A stretch of DNA of 44,947 bases, taken from the IMG/VR virus record IMGVR_UViG_3300019880_000003, positions 1-44,947 of that record; one strand, 5' to 3'. The stretch is from a virus. A program made the translations under genes and the position numbers. The notes beneath the pieces are model-generated. The model did not search any database and was not told the origin of the DNA. It saw nothing but the letters and a program-made list of their open reading frames with translations. Positions 24,152 to 31,020 of the stretch are shown one piece after another. Numbering within the stretch: position 1 is the first letter of the stretch; the number at the start of each line of letters is the position of its first letter.

Positions 24152-26077
24152 ATGGCCGAAATTGTACGCAAGATTCCAGACCAGCTCTCCGGGCTGGGAA
24201 CCGCAGGCTCCGGCCAGTACATGCTTCAGGACAACCTGTACGACTTCGCCATTGCTGGCCAGCCCTTCCTGTCCGCCATCAGTGATGCTCGTCCGCACAC
24301 CAACCGAATGGCACCCATTCGCAAGGAGCAGTTCGACAACTTCGCAGAACCTGGTGAGCAGTCCCTCCAGGGCTGGTGGCTTCGGTCGCAGTCGAACTTC
24401 ACTGGAGGAGCCGGTGTCCTTTACCAGGACCCCGACACGGACAATCAGTTCAACCTGAGGTTCTCCGACTCCTTGGGCGTCAATCCATGGACGCCTGGTT
24501 CTCTTCAGCTGCTGAGGCAGACCGTCCTGGGCAAGTCCTCTTCGGTGACAAACAACCGAGTGCAGGGTTACGTCACCTCGGGTGGCGTTGACGCCTACTG
24601 GGACATGGACGCCAGCAACTTCACCAAGGTGACCGACTCCGGGAACACCGCAATCCTCACTGGCACTGCCGATGTCCTGTTCGACCTGGGTTCTACTGGT
24701 GACACATACATCCTGATCACATCGACGGGGATCTACAAGGGCACCGACGCTGGTGCCCGTACTCAGATCTACAACACAGCCAATGCGAATGGGCTCATCG
24801 AGTTCGTCAAGGACAGGCTGATCGCAGCCGTTGGGCCTAACGTCTATCAGCTGGCACTCAGTCCTCCGGGAGCGCCTATCGCGCTCCCTACTGCCGACTA
24901 CACGCACCAGGACCCCAACTGGAGATGGCGGAGCATAACTGACGGACCGACTGCGATCTACGCAGCAGGCGACTCAGGCACTACGAGCCAGATCCACAAG
25001 TTCTCTGTGGTCAATGGAACTACCGGCCTGCCTGAGTTCGAGTGGGCGGGCGTCACTGCCACCATGCCTACCGGCGAGAAGATCAATACGATCTACCAGT
25101 ACGTTCAGTCGTTCGTCGGCATCGCTACCAACAAGGGCTTCAGGGTCGGGGAGATCGACGGCAACGGCGACATCACCTATGGCCCGCTCCTTTTCACTCC
25201 GCCTGGCGGCTGTGCTGGCATCACTGGGTTCGACACCTTCATGTGGACGGGCACCACAGCCCAGCACGCTGGCTCCTCAGGGCTTTACAGGGTAGACCTG
25301 GGCTCCGCTGTGCAGGAGCAGACGACAAGGGCCATACGGTACGCCTACGCCCGAGACATCTATGCCACCAGTCCAGTGAGCCAGGTTGTTTCGGTGACCA
25401 ACTTCGGCCAGTCGAACCGCATTGTCTATGCAGCCAACCTGACCGGCTCCTTCAAGGAGCAGGCCACCGAGCTGCTTCCTAATGGGTTCATCGACACCGG
25501 CCGCATTCGGTTCAACACCGAAGAGCCTAAGTTGTATAAGTTCTTCTCGGTGCGTACCGCTTCTCCACTACTCGGCAACATCTCGGCCAGCATTCTTTCG
25601 GAGGGCGGCGGGGTTATCCCCGCCATCACCTATGGACCCACCAATAATGGTGGCACCAAGGACGTTGGCATTCAGCAGCCTACCGGCCCTCAGAACTGGC
25701 TGGCCCTTAGGTTCACTCTGTTCCGTGATCCGTCGATCACGTCTCAGGGCGGAGTGATGAACGGCTGGCAGGTCAAGGCGCTCCCTGGTTCTATCCGCCA
25801 GAGGATCATCACCCATCCATTCCTCCTGCTTGACAACGAGAAGGACAAGGGAGGGCAGCGGATTGGATACGACGGATACACACAGGACAGACTCACCGCC
25901 TTCGAGGCTACAGCCCGAGCCGGTGACGTCGTTCTCTTCCAGGAACTGGCAGCACAGCTGGTTACGCAGGTCGTTATCGACGACTTCGAGTTTCAGCAGA
26001 CCGGTCCTCCTGGTCCTAACGGACCCACGGGAGGTTACCTGACTGTCGTTATGAGAACGGTAGCGGAGAGTACGTAA
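24152..26077 (+). CDS. Large tail protein
   Basis: 641 residues after AAGGAGGGCTGGCA. A beta-strand-rich body with repeated short blocks (GDTYILITSTGIYKGTDAG, SFVGIATNKGFRVGEIDGNG, GTTAQHAGSSGLYRVDLG) suggests a propeller-like fold, as in large tail-tube or tail-hub proteins of podoviruses. The C-terminal fifth (KDKGGQRIGYDGYTQDRLTA) is mixed. I assign it as the main tail component downstream of the connector; a T7 gp12-like role is an inference only. Confidence 0.65.
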   Translation: MAEIVRKIPDQLSGLGTAGSGQYMLQDNLYDFAIAGQPFLSAISDARPHTNRMAPIRKEQFDNFAEPGEQSLQGWWLRSQSNFTGGAGVLYQDPDTDNQFNLRFSDSLGVNPWTPGSLQLLRQTVLGKSSSVTNNRVQGYVTSGGVDAYWDMDASNFTKVTDSGNTAILTGTADVLFDLGSTGDTYILITSTGIYKGTDAGARTQIYNTANANGLIEFVKDRLIAAVGPNVYQLALSPPGAPIALPTADYTHQDPNWRWRSITDGPTAIYAAGDSGTTSQIHKFSVVNGTTGLPEFEWAGVTATMPTGEKINTIYQYVQSFVGIATNKGFRVGEIDGNGDITYGPLLFTPPGGCAGITGFDTFMWTGTTAQHAGSSGLYRVDLGSAVQEQTTRAIRYAYARDIYATSPVSQVVSVTNFGQSNRIVYAANLTGSFKEQATELLPNGFIDTGRIRFNTEEPKLYKFFSVRTASPLLGNISASILSEGGGVIPAITYGPTNNGGTKDVGIQQPTGPQNWLALRFTLFRDPSITSQGGVMNGWQVKALPGSIRQRIITHPFLLLDNEKDKGGQRIGYDGYTQDRLTAFEATARAGDVVLFQELAAQLVTQVVIDDFEFQQTGPPGPNGPTGGYLTVVMRTVAEST

Positions 26078-26096
26078 CGGCTAAACGGAGGGGAAC

Positions 26097-26387
26097 ATGG
26101 ACGTCGCGACTGCAAGTCAGTTGGCTGTCCTGGTTGCTGGCATCGGGGGAGGCTGGGCAACCGGACGTAGGGGAGTGGCTAGGCAGACCGTGGATCTCTT
26201 GCAGATCCAGGTAGCAGCGCTCAAGGAAGAGAAGGTCTCGAAGGACGTGGAACTGAGTGAGATCAAGGGCAGAGTGGAAGTACTCGAAGGCCTGGTCACT
26301 CAGAGGGCTGCGGTCGATGAGGTCCACGAAGAGCTGAAGGAGGTCCACCACAAGGTGGACCGCATTTCGAGTAGGGTGGGGGCATGA
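26097..26387 (+). CDS. Membrane-anchored coiled-coil protein, possible lysis accessory
   Basis: 96 residues after GAGGGGAAC. An N-terminal hydrophobic segment (AVLVAGIGGGWATG, about residues 9-22) precedes a long charged coiled coil (LLQIQVAALKEEKVSKDVEL to VHHKVDRISSRVGA). This layout is common just upstream of holins, and proteins like it may be anti-holins or envelope-spanning lysis factors. No specific family assigned. The stop overlaps the next start (ATGA). Confidence 0.6.
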   Translation: MDVATASQLAVLVAGIGGGWATGRRGVARQTVDLLQIQVAALKEEKVSKDVELSEIKGRVEVLEGLVTQRAAVDEVHEELKEVHHKVDRISSRVGA

Positions 26388-26623
26388 CACCCACGTGGCT
26401 CCGTAGACCTGTAGTAGTGGTGGCGAATGAGCGAGACGAGTTCGCTGTCCGGCACGTACAGAAGGCTCTAGGATGGATCGAGAATGGCGAGATGGACGAT
26501 GCCATGAAGTCTCATCTGCGAGGCCTTCAGATGCTCTTCCAGCTGCCCGTAACGGGCATCCTGGATAACGCAACAGCAGAGCAAGTAGAACGCATCCGAG
26601 AATATGGATCAGTGGAGGGTTAA
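26384..26623 (+). CDS. Peptidoglycan-binding-domain mini-protein
   Basis: 79 residues. RHVQKALGWIENGEMDDAM and LRGLQMLFQLPVTGILDNAT follow the pattern of a PG_binding_1 repeat (FxVRxLQ ... LxxFQxxxxLxxTGxxDxxT). No catalytic domain is attached. Sandwiched between a membrane coiled-coil protein and a holin, it may help lysis by engaging the wall, or be a remnant of a longer enzyme. Coupled on both sides (ATGA, TAATG). Confidence 0.65.
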   Translation: MTPTWLRRPVVVVANERDEFAVRHVQKALGWIENGEMDDAMKSHLRGLQMLFQLPVTGILDNATAEQVERIREYGSVEG

Positions 26624-26814
26624 TGAACGCATACCTTAAGGACCTGGCAGAGCGGGTAGTCACCACGGCTGCCTTCACGTTCTTGTCGGTCTTCACCGTC
26701 ACGGACCTGTCGTCCGCCAAGTCTGCTGGCCTTGCGGCTGCGGCTGCTGGGCTGTCGCTTCTCAAGGGAGCGCTCGCCAAGTTCGTGGGCGATGAGTCCG
26801 CTGGACTGAAGTAA
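26623..26814 (+). CDS. Holin, r1t-like
   Basis: 63 residues. Two hydrophobic segments (VVTTAAFTFLSVFTV and SAGLAAAAAGLSLLKGALA) are separated by the short turn TDLSSAKS, the layout of the r1t holin family common in actinophages (LKDLAERVV...A.F...TV.DL...K). It would open the membrane and let the amidase (1881-2651) reach the wall. Last gene of the right-facing late block; a terminator follows 19 bp later. Confidence 0.85.
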   Translation: MNAYLKDLAERVVTTAAFTFLSVFTVTDLSSAKSAGLAAAAAGLSLLKGALAKFVGDESAGLK

Positions 26815-26832
26815 GATCAGATCATACAAAGA

Positions 26833-26867
26833 ACCGGCCTACCTTTAGGGGTAGGCCGGTCTTTTTT
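26833..26867 (+). terminator. Rho-independent terminator closing the late block
   Basis: An 11-bp perfect stem ACCGGCCTACC / GGTAGGCCGGT with a 6-base loop, then C and TTTTTT. It lies between the convergent holin gene and the last gene of the left-facing operon. Read on the minus strand the hairpin is followed by TCTTTG, a poorer U run, so it acts mainly on rightward transcription. Confidence 0.92.
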
Positions 26868-26872
26868 GCGTT

Positions 26873-26959
26873 CTACTTCAACGCCCTCCCGCAACCGTTG
26901 CAGTGGCTGTAACCCTTGGGGCTGGTGCCCCCACATTTGATGCAGATCTGGTCACTCAT
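26873..26959 (-). CDS. Zinc-ribbon mini-protein
   Basis: 28 residues, MSDQICIKCGGTSPKGYSHC followed by NGCGRALK: a single CxxC...CxxC zinc knuckle and nothing else. GGAGTGG lies upstream on the minus strand, and the ATG overlaps the stop of the previous gene. Last gene of the replication operon. Function unknown. Confidence 0.6.
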   Translation of the reverse strand: MSDQICIKCGGTSPKGYSHCNGCGRALK

Positions 26960-27101
26960 CGTCATCCACTCCAGTGCAGATGTCATAGCCGGGGCAGAAG
27001 TCAAACATCGAGTGGACTCCATCCGGGCAGAGATAGTAGTCGGGAGCCTTGCCAGCGTCCCGGTCCTCCGAGTCTTCCCAGAATGGAATGGGATCACTCA
27101 T
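26952..27101 (-). CDS. Small acidic Cys-containing protein
   Basis: 49 residues beginning MSDPIPFWEDSEDRDAGKAP and ending ICTGVDDDE. Strongly acidic, with three Cys. ATG at 27101 overlaps the end of the preceding small gene by 8 bp. Not recognised; could be a small host-modulating protein. Confidence 0.6.
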   Translation of the reverse strand: MSDPIPFWEDSEDRDAGKAPDYYLCPDGVHSMFDFCPGYDICTGVDDDE

Positions 27102-27189
27102 CTTCCAGCTCCTCCACGCTGGCCTGGACCAGGATGATCTCAGGCTGCTCGGGCTCGTCGGTGCACCACGGGTCTGGGTCCTCAGCCAT
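27094..27189 (-). CDS. Acidic 31-residue protein
   Basis: Begins MAEDPDPWCTDEPEQPEIIL and ends VEELEDE, with a GGGGAG site upstream. It overlaps both neighbours by 8 bp, a tight packing that supports it being translated. Very acidic. Function unknown. Confidence 0.5.
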   Translation of the reverse strand: MAEDPDPWCTDEPEQPEIILVQASVEELEDE

Positions 27190-27667
27190 GGCGCTGCTCC
27201 CCGCAGCCATCGCGCTCGGAGACGTCGTTGCCCACCTGGGCCCAGGAGTGGAAGCACTCATCGTCCGCCAGGTTGCGAATGATCGCGCGGTCAGTGACGA
27301 AGACCTGACCAATGAGGTCGGCCACGCGGGGAGCCTCGCTCGCCTCGTTGTACTCCGTGGCGCCCTGAAGCTGAGACAGCCAGGCATGCCCGATGGTGGC
27401 ATAGCCAGCCAAGTCAAGGAACGAGTCCATCAAGGACTCGCCAATCACCTTCGGCGCCCCTGTGGTGCCAATCAGCTTCTCGATGCGCGTCATCTTGATG
27501 GCGACCTGAGCGGTGATGAGCTGCGTTACCGAGATGCCAGCGAGTTCAGCAGACTTCTCGAAGTTGCTGAACTCGCCGGTCGGTGCGTAGTCGGAGTTCT
27601 TGGAGAGCAGAGTCTCCGCCAGTGCATCGGCGCTGGCTTGGATGTAGCTGTTCGGATCACGAGTCAT
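27182..27667 (-). CDS. DUF1599 / nucleotide-modification-associated-like protein
   Basis: 161 residues. The segment LLSKNSDYAPTGEFSNFEKS, then VAIKMTRIEKLI, followed by ESLMDSFLDLAGYATI, matches the pattern I associate with the DUF1599 (Nmad1-like, MazG-related) fold, which handles nucleotides in phages. With dCMP deaminase two genes upstream, a role in the dNTP pool or in modified bases is plausible. ATG at 27667 is inside the previous gene's end. Family assignment by pattern only. Confidence 0.65.
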   Translation of the reverse strand: MTRDPNSYIQASADALAETLLSKNSDYAPTGEFSNFEKSAELAGISVTQLITAQVAIKMTRIEKLIGTTGAPKVIGESLMDSFLDLAGYATIGHAWLSQLQGATEYNEASEAPRVADLIGQVFVTDRAIIRNLADDECFHSWAQVGNDVSERDGCGEQRHG

Positions 27668-27953
27668 CGCGAACTTCCTTCTCGAAGTGCTTGGTCTCGA
27701 TGGTCCGCCACTCAAGGAACGGAACCATCAGCTCACCCTTGGCCGCAACCAGTTGCTGCCGCTCAACCTTTACGTCGCAGTCGCTGGGAATCCAGGACAG
27801 GAACGGAATCCTTTTGGTGTACGGACCGATAAACTTGACGTCTTCGAACGCCTGGCCCTTGACCCTGCCGTAACCGTCGCGCTCATGCACTCCGGTAGCG
27901 GTGACCTTGAAGCGATAGATGTTGGTGTGGTCAGCTGTCTGTCGATACGACAT
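27657..27953 (-). CDS. Protein of unknown function in nucleotide-metabolism cluster
   Basis: 98 residues, MSYRQTADHTNIYRFKVTAT at the start, beta-rich in the first half (FIGPYTKRIPFLSWIPSDCD), and a charged tail. Overlaps its neighbours by 11 and 23 bp. No family recognised. It sits between the DUF1599-like gene and dCMP deaminase and may act with them. Confidence 0.6.
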   Translation of the reverse strand: MSYRQTADHTNIYRFKVTATGVHERDGYGRVKGQAFEDVKFIGPYTKRIPFLSWIPSDCDVKVERQQLVAAKGELMVPFLEWRTIETKHFEKEVRDDS

Positions 27954-28335
27954 GGACTACGATCACTCTCCCAATCTTGGCATGTTCGATGAGGTTGGCG
28001 CACTGTTGGCAGGGCTCTGCGGTGACGTAGATCGTGGCACCCTCGCAGGATTTGAGTCCTGCTTGAAGGATGGCGTTGTGTTCGGCATGAATCGCAACGC
28101 ACGGAAAAGCATTGTAGTCAGCGCCCGGAGGAACCTCGGGCCCCATTCTTCCACGGGGACATCCACCATCGACGCAATGTACTGCTCCGCTAGGGGCTCC
28201 ATTGTATCCCTGTCCGATTACCTGTTTGTCCTTGACGACGACAGCACCCACCTGTCGGCGTGTGCACGTAGAACGAAGGGACCAGACCTTCGCGATGTCC
28301 TTGAAGGTCTGGTCCCATTCCGGCCGATCAGTCAC
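27931..28335 (-). CDS. Deoxycytidylate (dCMP) deaminase
   Basis: 134 residues from the GTG at 28335, which overlaps the preceding stop as GTGA; an upstream GTG at 28407 would lie wholly within the previous gene. IAKVWSLRSTCTRRQVGAVV is the family start. HAEHNAIL gives the zinc His and catalytic Glu, and TAEPCQQCANLI the two zinc Cys. It converts dCMP to dUMP, feeding dTMP synthesis. An extra Cys/Gly-rich insertion (HCVDGGCPRGRMG) may carry the second zinc seen in phage and related enzymes. Confidence 0.9.
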   Translation of the reverse strand: MTDRPEWDQTFKDIAKVWSLRSTCTRRQVGAVVVKDKQVIGQGYNGAPSGAVHCVDGGCPRGRMGPEVPPGADYNAFPCVAIHAEHNAILQAGLKSCEGATIYVTAEPCQQCANLIEHAKIGRVIVVHVVSTDS

Positions 28336-28495
28336 TCGATCGATTCTTGTCGTCGTTGTACGGAGCCCAGTTCCCGTACTCCTCGGCTGAAGGGTTCGGG
28401 TCTCCACCGTTCTCGGCCACCTGGAGATCGAACTCCAAGGCCTTCTCGGCAGCAGTTGCGTTCTCGTCGAACGGGATATCGTTCCACTTGGTCAT
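28328..28495 (-). CDS. Small acidic protein of unknown function
   Basis: 55 residues, beginning MTKWNDIPFDENATAAEKAL and ending NDDKNRSSD. GGAAGG lies 11 bases before the ATG at 28495. Overlaps dCMP deaminase by 8 bp. Acidic, no motif recognised. Confidence 0.6.
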   Translation of the reverse strand: MTKWNDIPFDENATAAEKALEFDLQVAENGGDPNPSAEEYGNWAPYNDDKNRSSD

Positions 28496-28496
28496 G

Positions 28497-28817
28497 TCAT
28501 GCACCTTCCGTCATCGCGTTGATGTACCAGCCATAGTAGTCGGCATGCTTGTCGCCGTCCACCTCGAAGGACGACTCGCCAGGCTTCAGGTCCACGCCCT
28601 GCCCCTCGGCAATGCCCTGAAGGACAACCCAGGCGCCGTGCTCGGTGCGATTGAGCGACACGTTCTCCTCGAAGTCGTGCTCACCCTTGCCCCAAGTCGC
28701 AATGACCAGGTAACGATCGGTGTCCATGTCGTGCAGCTCCTCTTCGAGAGTACGTTCATACCGTGGCTTAGTGGGGAGGCGCCCCTCAGGGGGCGCCGTT
28801 CGCCAAGACTTGCTCAT
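28497..28817 (-). CDS. Hypothetical protein downstream of primase
   Basis: 106 residues from ATG 28817, which overlaps the primase stop (TGATG). MSKSWRTAPPEGRLPTKPRY, a central LVIATWGKGEHDFEENVSLN, and a C-terminal YYGWYINAMTEGA. Mixed alpha/beta with acidic surface. Not recognised. Confidence 0.65.
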   Translation of the reverse strand: MSKSWRTAPPEGRLPTKPRYERTLEEELHDMDTDRYLVIATWGKGEHDFEENVSLNRTEHGAWVVLQGIAEGQGVDLKPGESSFEVDGDKHADYYGWYINAMTEGA

Positions 28818-29467
28818 CACTTCTTGATCCTGTCAATGATTGCCTGTGCTCCATACTTCACGAAGGTAGAGTTTACATCCTCACCCTTAGGAAGTCGAAC
28901 CTTCAGTACGGGCATTGACAGCTTGTCCCTCAGTCGCTCGTAAAGCTTCTGCCCCGCATCGTCCGCATCAGCGAACACGTACAGCCGCGAGAGGTCTTCG
29001 AAGACGTTGACCCAGTGGTCTTCCCAGTTGGATGCACCGGGGATTGCGATGGCAGGAATGCCGATCTGGCGGAGGACAAGAGAGTCCAGTTCACCTTCGC
29101 ATACGCCGATCCAGTCGGTGGCGTCGTCGAATGCGCGCACACCATACAGATCCGCAGGCATGGAGTCGTCAAGCTTCTTGGACTTCAGGTACTTGCCGTG
29201 CCCTTCGTCCTTGCACGAGTGATCCCGAAGGCACCGGAAGGACATGTTGACCGGCCCGAAGTCGGTGATGTACGGAATCGCTAGACGACCCTCGTACTGC
29301 TCGTGGGCCGCAGGAGGGTCAACGACTACCCCAAGACCTTCGTACCGTGCGTGATCCAGATCGATCCCCCTTGCCTCTAGCCAGTCGGCCGCGAGATCCA
29401 GATGACCTGCGTACTGAGACGCCGTAGTCTCTAGAAATAGCTTCTGCTCTTTCGAGAGCTGAGGCAT
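28817..29467 (-). CDS. DNA primase, TOPRIM catalytic part (separate gene)
   Basis: 216 residues; ATG at 29467 preceded by AGGAGAAC. Residues about 25-80 resemble the bacterial primase RNA-polymerase subdomain (ADWLEARGIDLDHARYEGLG, RLAIPYITDFG). TOPRIM motifs follow: VCEGELDSLVL with the catalytic Glu and YVFADADDAGQKLYERL with the DxD. The last 35 residues are a short tail. The zinc-binding N-terminal part is in the overlapping upstream gene in another frame, so the primase is split. It should make RNA primers with the DnaB-like ATPase at 31017. Confidence 0.85.
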   Translation of the reverse strand: MPQLSKEQKLFLETTASQYAGHLDLAADWLEARGIDLDHARYEGLGVVVDPPAAHEQYEGRLAIPYITDFGPVNMSFRCLRDHSCKDEGHGKYLKSKKLDDSMPADLYGVRAFDDATDWIGVCEGELDSLVLRQIGIPAIAIPGASNWEDHWVNVFEDLSRLYVFADADDAGQKLYERLRDKLSMPVLKVRLPKGEDVNSTFVKYGAQAIIDRIKK

Positions 29468-29714
29468 AGTCGATGTTCTCCTTTTGCATGACGATCTGAA
29501 TCGCATTGCCCTTGGGGCAGTCCACGTGCGTGTGGCAGTTGAAGAACCCGGCCGCTGTATTCACCGTAGCAGAGGGAGTCTTGTCACCGTGAAAGGCGCA
29601 CCGTATCGGACGGCTACCCAGATCCTCGGTGATCCCATCCTCGAAGCCGTAGTACACCAGCACTGGCACCAGGAACTCGGGGTACTGCGGCAGCTCTTCT
29701 CTACTCCGCCTCAC
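29319..29714 (-). CDS. DNA primase, N-terminal zinc-finger part (separate gene)
   Basis: 131 residues from GTG 29714 (GTGA overlap with the gene before). The CHC2-type zinc domain is plain: RPIRCAFHGDKTPSATVNTA then FFNCHTHVDCPKGNAIQIVM, giving Cys, His, Cys, Cys ligands, followed by a helical ending. The last 149 bp run in a different frame from the TOPRIM gene, and the final 40 residues are Arg/Ser/Gly-rich and look like readthrough of TOPRIM coding sequence. The real zinc domain may end near residue 90, and a +1 shift would fuse it to TOPRIM. Confidence 0.75.
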   Translation of the reverse strand: MRRSREELPQYPEFLVPVLVYYGFEDGITEDLGSRPIRCAFHGDKTPSATVNTAAGFFNCHTHVDCPKGNAIQIVMQKENIDYASALERAEAISRDYGVSVRRSSGSRGRLARGKGDRSGSRTVRRSWGSR

Positions 29715-29884
29715 TTGGCCCACCAGAAGCCTCGGGCCTTGCACTCCGCCGTTACCTTGGTGAGCACAGACCTCAGGAGGACGGCCTGAGGGCCGTCTCC
29801 GTAGACGATCTCATCGTCACCGTAGTGCACCTCATCGTCCACCAGGGCGTGTAGCTCGCTCAGCTCTTCGTCAGTCAGATTCAT
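29711..29884 (-). CDS. Small acidic protein ahead of primase
   Basis: 57 residues, MNLTDEELSELHALVDDEVH at the start and ECKARGFWWAK at the end. Acidic N-terminal two-thirds, basic tail. ATG at 29884 overlaps the previous gene by 14 bp; the stop overlaps the primase start. Unknown function. Confidence 0.55.
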   Translation of the reverse strand: MNLTDEELSELHALVDDEVHYGDDEIVYGDGPQAVLLRSVLTKVTAECKARGFWWAK

Positions 29885-30092
29885 CGAGCTTCACCTTTCC
29901 ATCCGCCTCGACTTCATCGTAGGCTGCGTTCCAGATTTGAGCCATGGCGATGAAGATCTGGCTCCCGCTCATGCCGTGCTGGAACATGGTGCGAGCGGCG
30001 TCGATCGGTCGCTCATCATAGACTCCATTGTACTCGTTGACGAACTCTTCAATGACCATGGCCTTGACGTCCAGCCAACTCCGGTCATTCAT
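29871..30092 (-). CDS. Hypothetical helical protein
   Basis: 73 residues, MNDRSWLDVKAMVIEEFVNE at the start and VKLDESD at the end. Predicted helical, acidic. Overlaps 8 bp with the upstream endonuclease gene. No family recognised. Confidence 0.55.
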   Translation of the reverse strand: MNDRSWLDVKAMVIEEFVNEYNGVYDERPIDAARTMFQHGMSGSQIFIAMAQIWNAAYDEVEADGKVKLDESD

Positions 30093-30507
30093 CAGACTTC
30101 ACCTTTCCGATCACGTAGAATGCTGGAGGGTTCACCAGGTACTCGACGATTCGATGAGCGGTCTGGATGTCGTCCCTGATGTGAGCCAAGAGAGAGTTGC
30201 ACGGCCCGCAGGTCAGCCCCCTGACGAAGCCGGTACGATGATCGTGATCTACCGCGAGCTTCTTGGTCTTCCCGGTGGCTCGCTGGCAGATGTAGCACAC
30301 GCCCCCCTGTGCCTCATGGAGAGCCTGGTACTGACCGGCCTTAAGTCCGTACGTCTTGAGCACGTAGGCTTCGTGAGAGGCGGCCTTACGGGCCACCTTG
30401 AGGGCTCTATGGCAGGTTGCACACCGGGGACCAGGACTTGAAAGCTTCCTGGTCCCCGACCCGCAGTCCTTACAGCTGGACAAGGTACTCCTCGTAGGTG
30501 ACCACAC
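30085..30507 (-). CDS. Endonuclease VII-like HNH protein (second copy)
   Basis: 140 residues from GTG 30507; a TTG at 30483 after GAGGAG is an alternative start. CKDC and CATC zinc pairs, then CYICQ and VDHDHRTG with the catalytic His-Asp-His and CGPCNS. It shares the family with the genes at 1453 and 35265 but lacks their extra CC...CGKC zinc insertion, so it is not a recent duplicate of either. Homing or recombination-junction cleavage are both possible. Confidence 0.8.
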   Translation of the reverse strand: MWSPTRSTLSSCKDCGSGTRKLSSPGPRCATCHRALKVARKAASHEAYVLKTYGLKAGQYQALHEAQGGVCYICQRATGKTKKLAVDHDHRTGFVRGLTCGPCNSLLAHIRDDIQTAHRIVEYLVNPPAFYVIGKVKSDE

Positions 30508-30625
30508 ACTCCGGAACCTGGCAGCGATCGAACTGCATCGCCATCAGATCGAAGGAGTGCAGGTGGTTGCAAGATCCGTGCTCAAGGCACGGATACTCTC
30601 GACCGCACCAGCAGTTTGCATCCAT
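30470..30625 (-). CDS. Cys/His-rich mini-protein
   Basis: 51 residues, MDANCWCGREYPCLEHGSCN at the start, with CQVPEC later: six Cys and two His, probably binding zinc. Overlaps the upstream gene by 1 bp (TGATG) and the endonuclease downstream by 38 bp. Member of a run of Cys-rich mini-proteins at 30470-30853. Confidence 0.6.
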   Translation of the reverse strand: MDANCWCGREYPCLEHGSCNHLHSFDLMAMQFDRCQVPECVVTYEEYLVQL

Positions 30626-30771
30626 CAGACTTCCACCTTCCCGTTGCCTCCGCACGCACCACACGCTGTGTACACGTGCTCAATGATCGGCCTGCCTTCG
30701 CCGTCGTATGCGGCGCGTGGATACACCACCTGGCCTAAGCCCCCACACGCCTGACACTGTACCTCACTCAT
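30625..30771 (-). CDS. DnaJ-type zinc-knuckle mini-protein
   Basis: 48 residues from ATG 30771. CQACGGLGQVV and CGACGGNGKVEV are two CxxCxGxG repeats as in the DnaJ zinc domain, here standing alone. Such modules bind unfolded protein or RNA in larger proteins. Here the role is unknown, possibly targeting host machinery. Confidence 0.65.
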   Translation of the reverse strand: MSEVQCQACGGLGQVVYPRAAYDGEGRPIIEHVYTACGACGGNGKVEV

Positions 30772-30853
30772 CCCTGAACTCCCCACAGTAGATGCACATG
30801 ATTCCGTACTCACCGTTCTGCCAGGCGCCGATCCAGCAGTGCTTGCATTCCAT
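30764..30853 (-). CDS. Zinc-ribbon mini-protein
   Basis: 29 residues, MECKHCWIGAWQNGEYGIMC then IYCGEFRDE: two CxxC knuckles. Overlaps both neighbours (8 bp, and 1 bp as TGATG). Function unknown. Confidence 0.55.
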   Translation of the reverse strand: MECKHCWIGAWQNGEYGIMCIYCGEFRDE

Positions 30854-31020
30854 CAGGCACCCCAGATTGCGTACACCAGGGCGAGCGCAGCCGCGATGGC
30901 GTTGATGATTCCGGCGTACAGGAGGGGCTTCTTGCCCTTGGCTGCCTGCTGGAAGCCTCGAACTGCAAGGCCTCCGTTCGACAGGGCCAGTGCCACGTAC
31001 ACCCATGCGTTGACGCTCAT
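30853..31020 (-). CDS. Small membrane protein with two hydrophobic segments
   Basis: 55 residues, MSVNAWVYVALALSNGGLAV (first segment) and LLYAGIINAIAAALALVYAI (second), joined by a basic loop FQQAAKGKKP. ATG overlaps the helicase stop by 4 bp. Probably inserts in the inner membrane; superinfection exclusion or anchoring are guesses. Confidence 0.6.
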   Translation of the reverse strand: MSVNAWVYVALALSNGGLAVRGFQQAAKGKKPLLYAGIINAIAAALALVYAIWGA

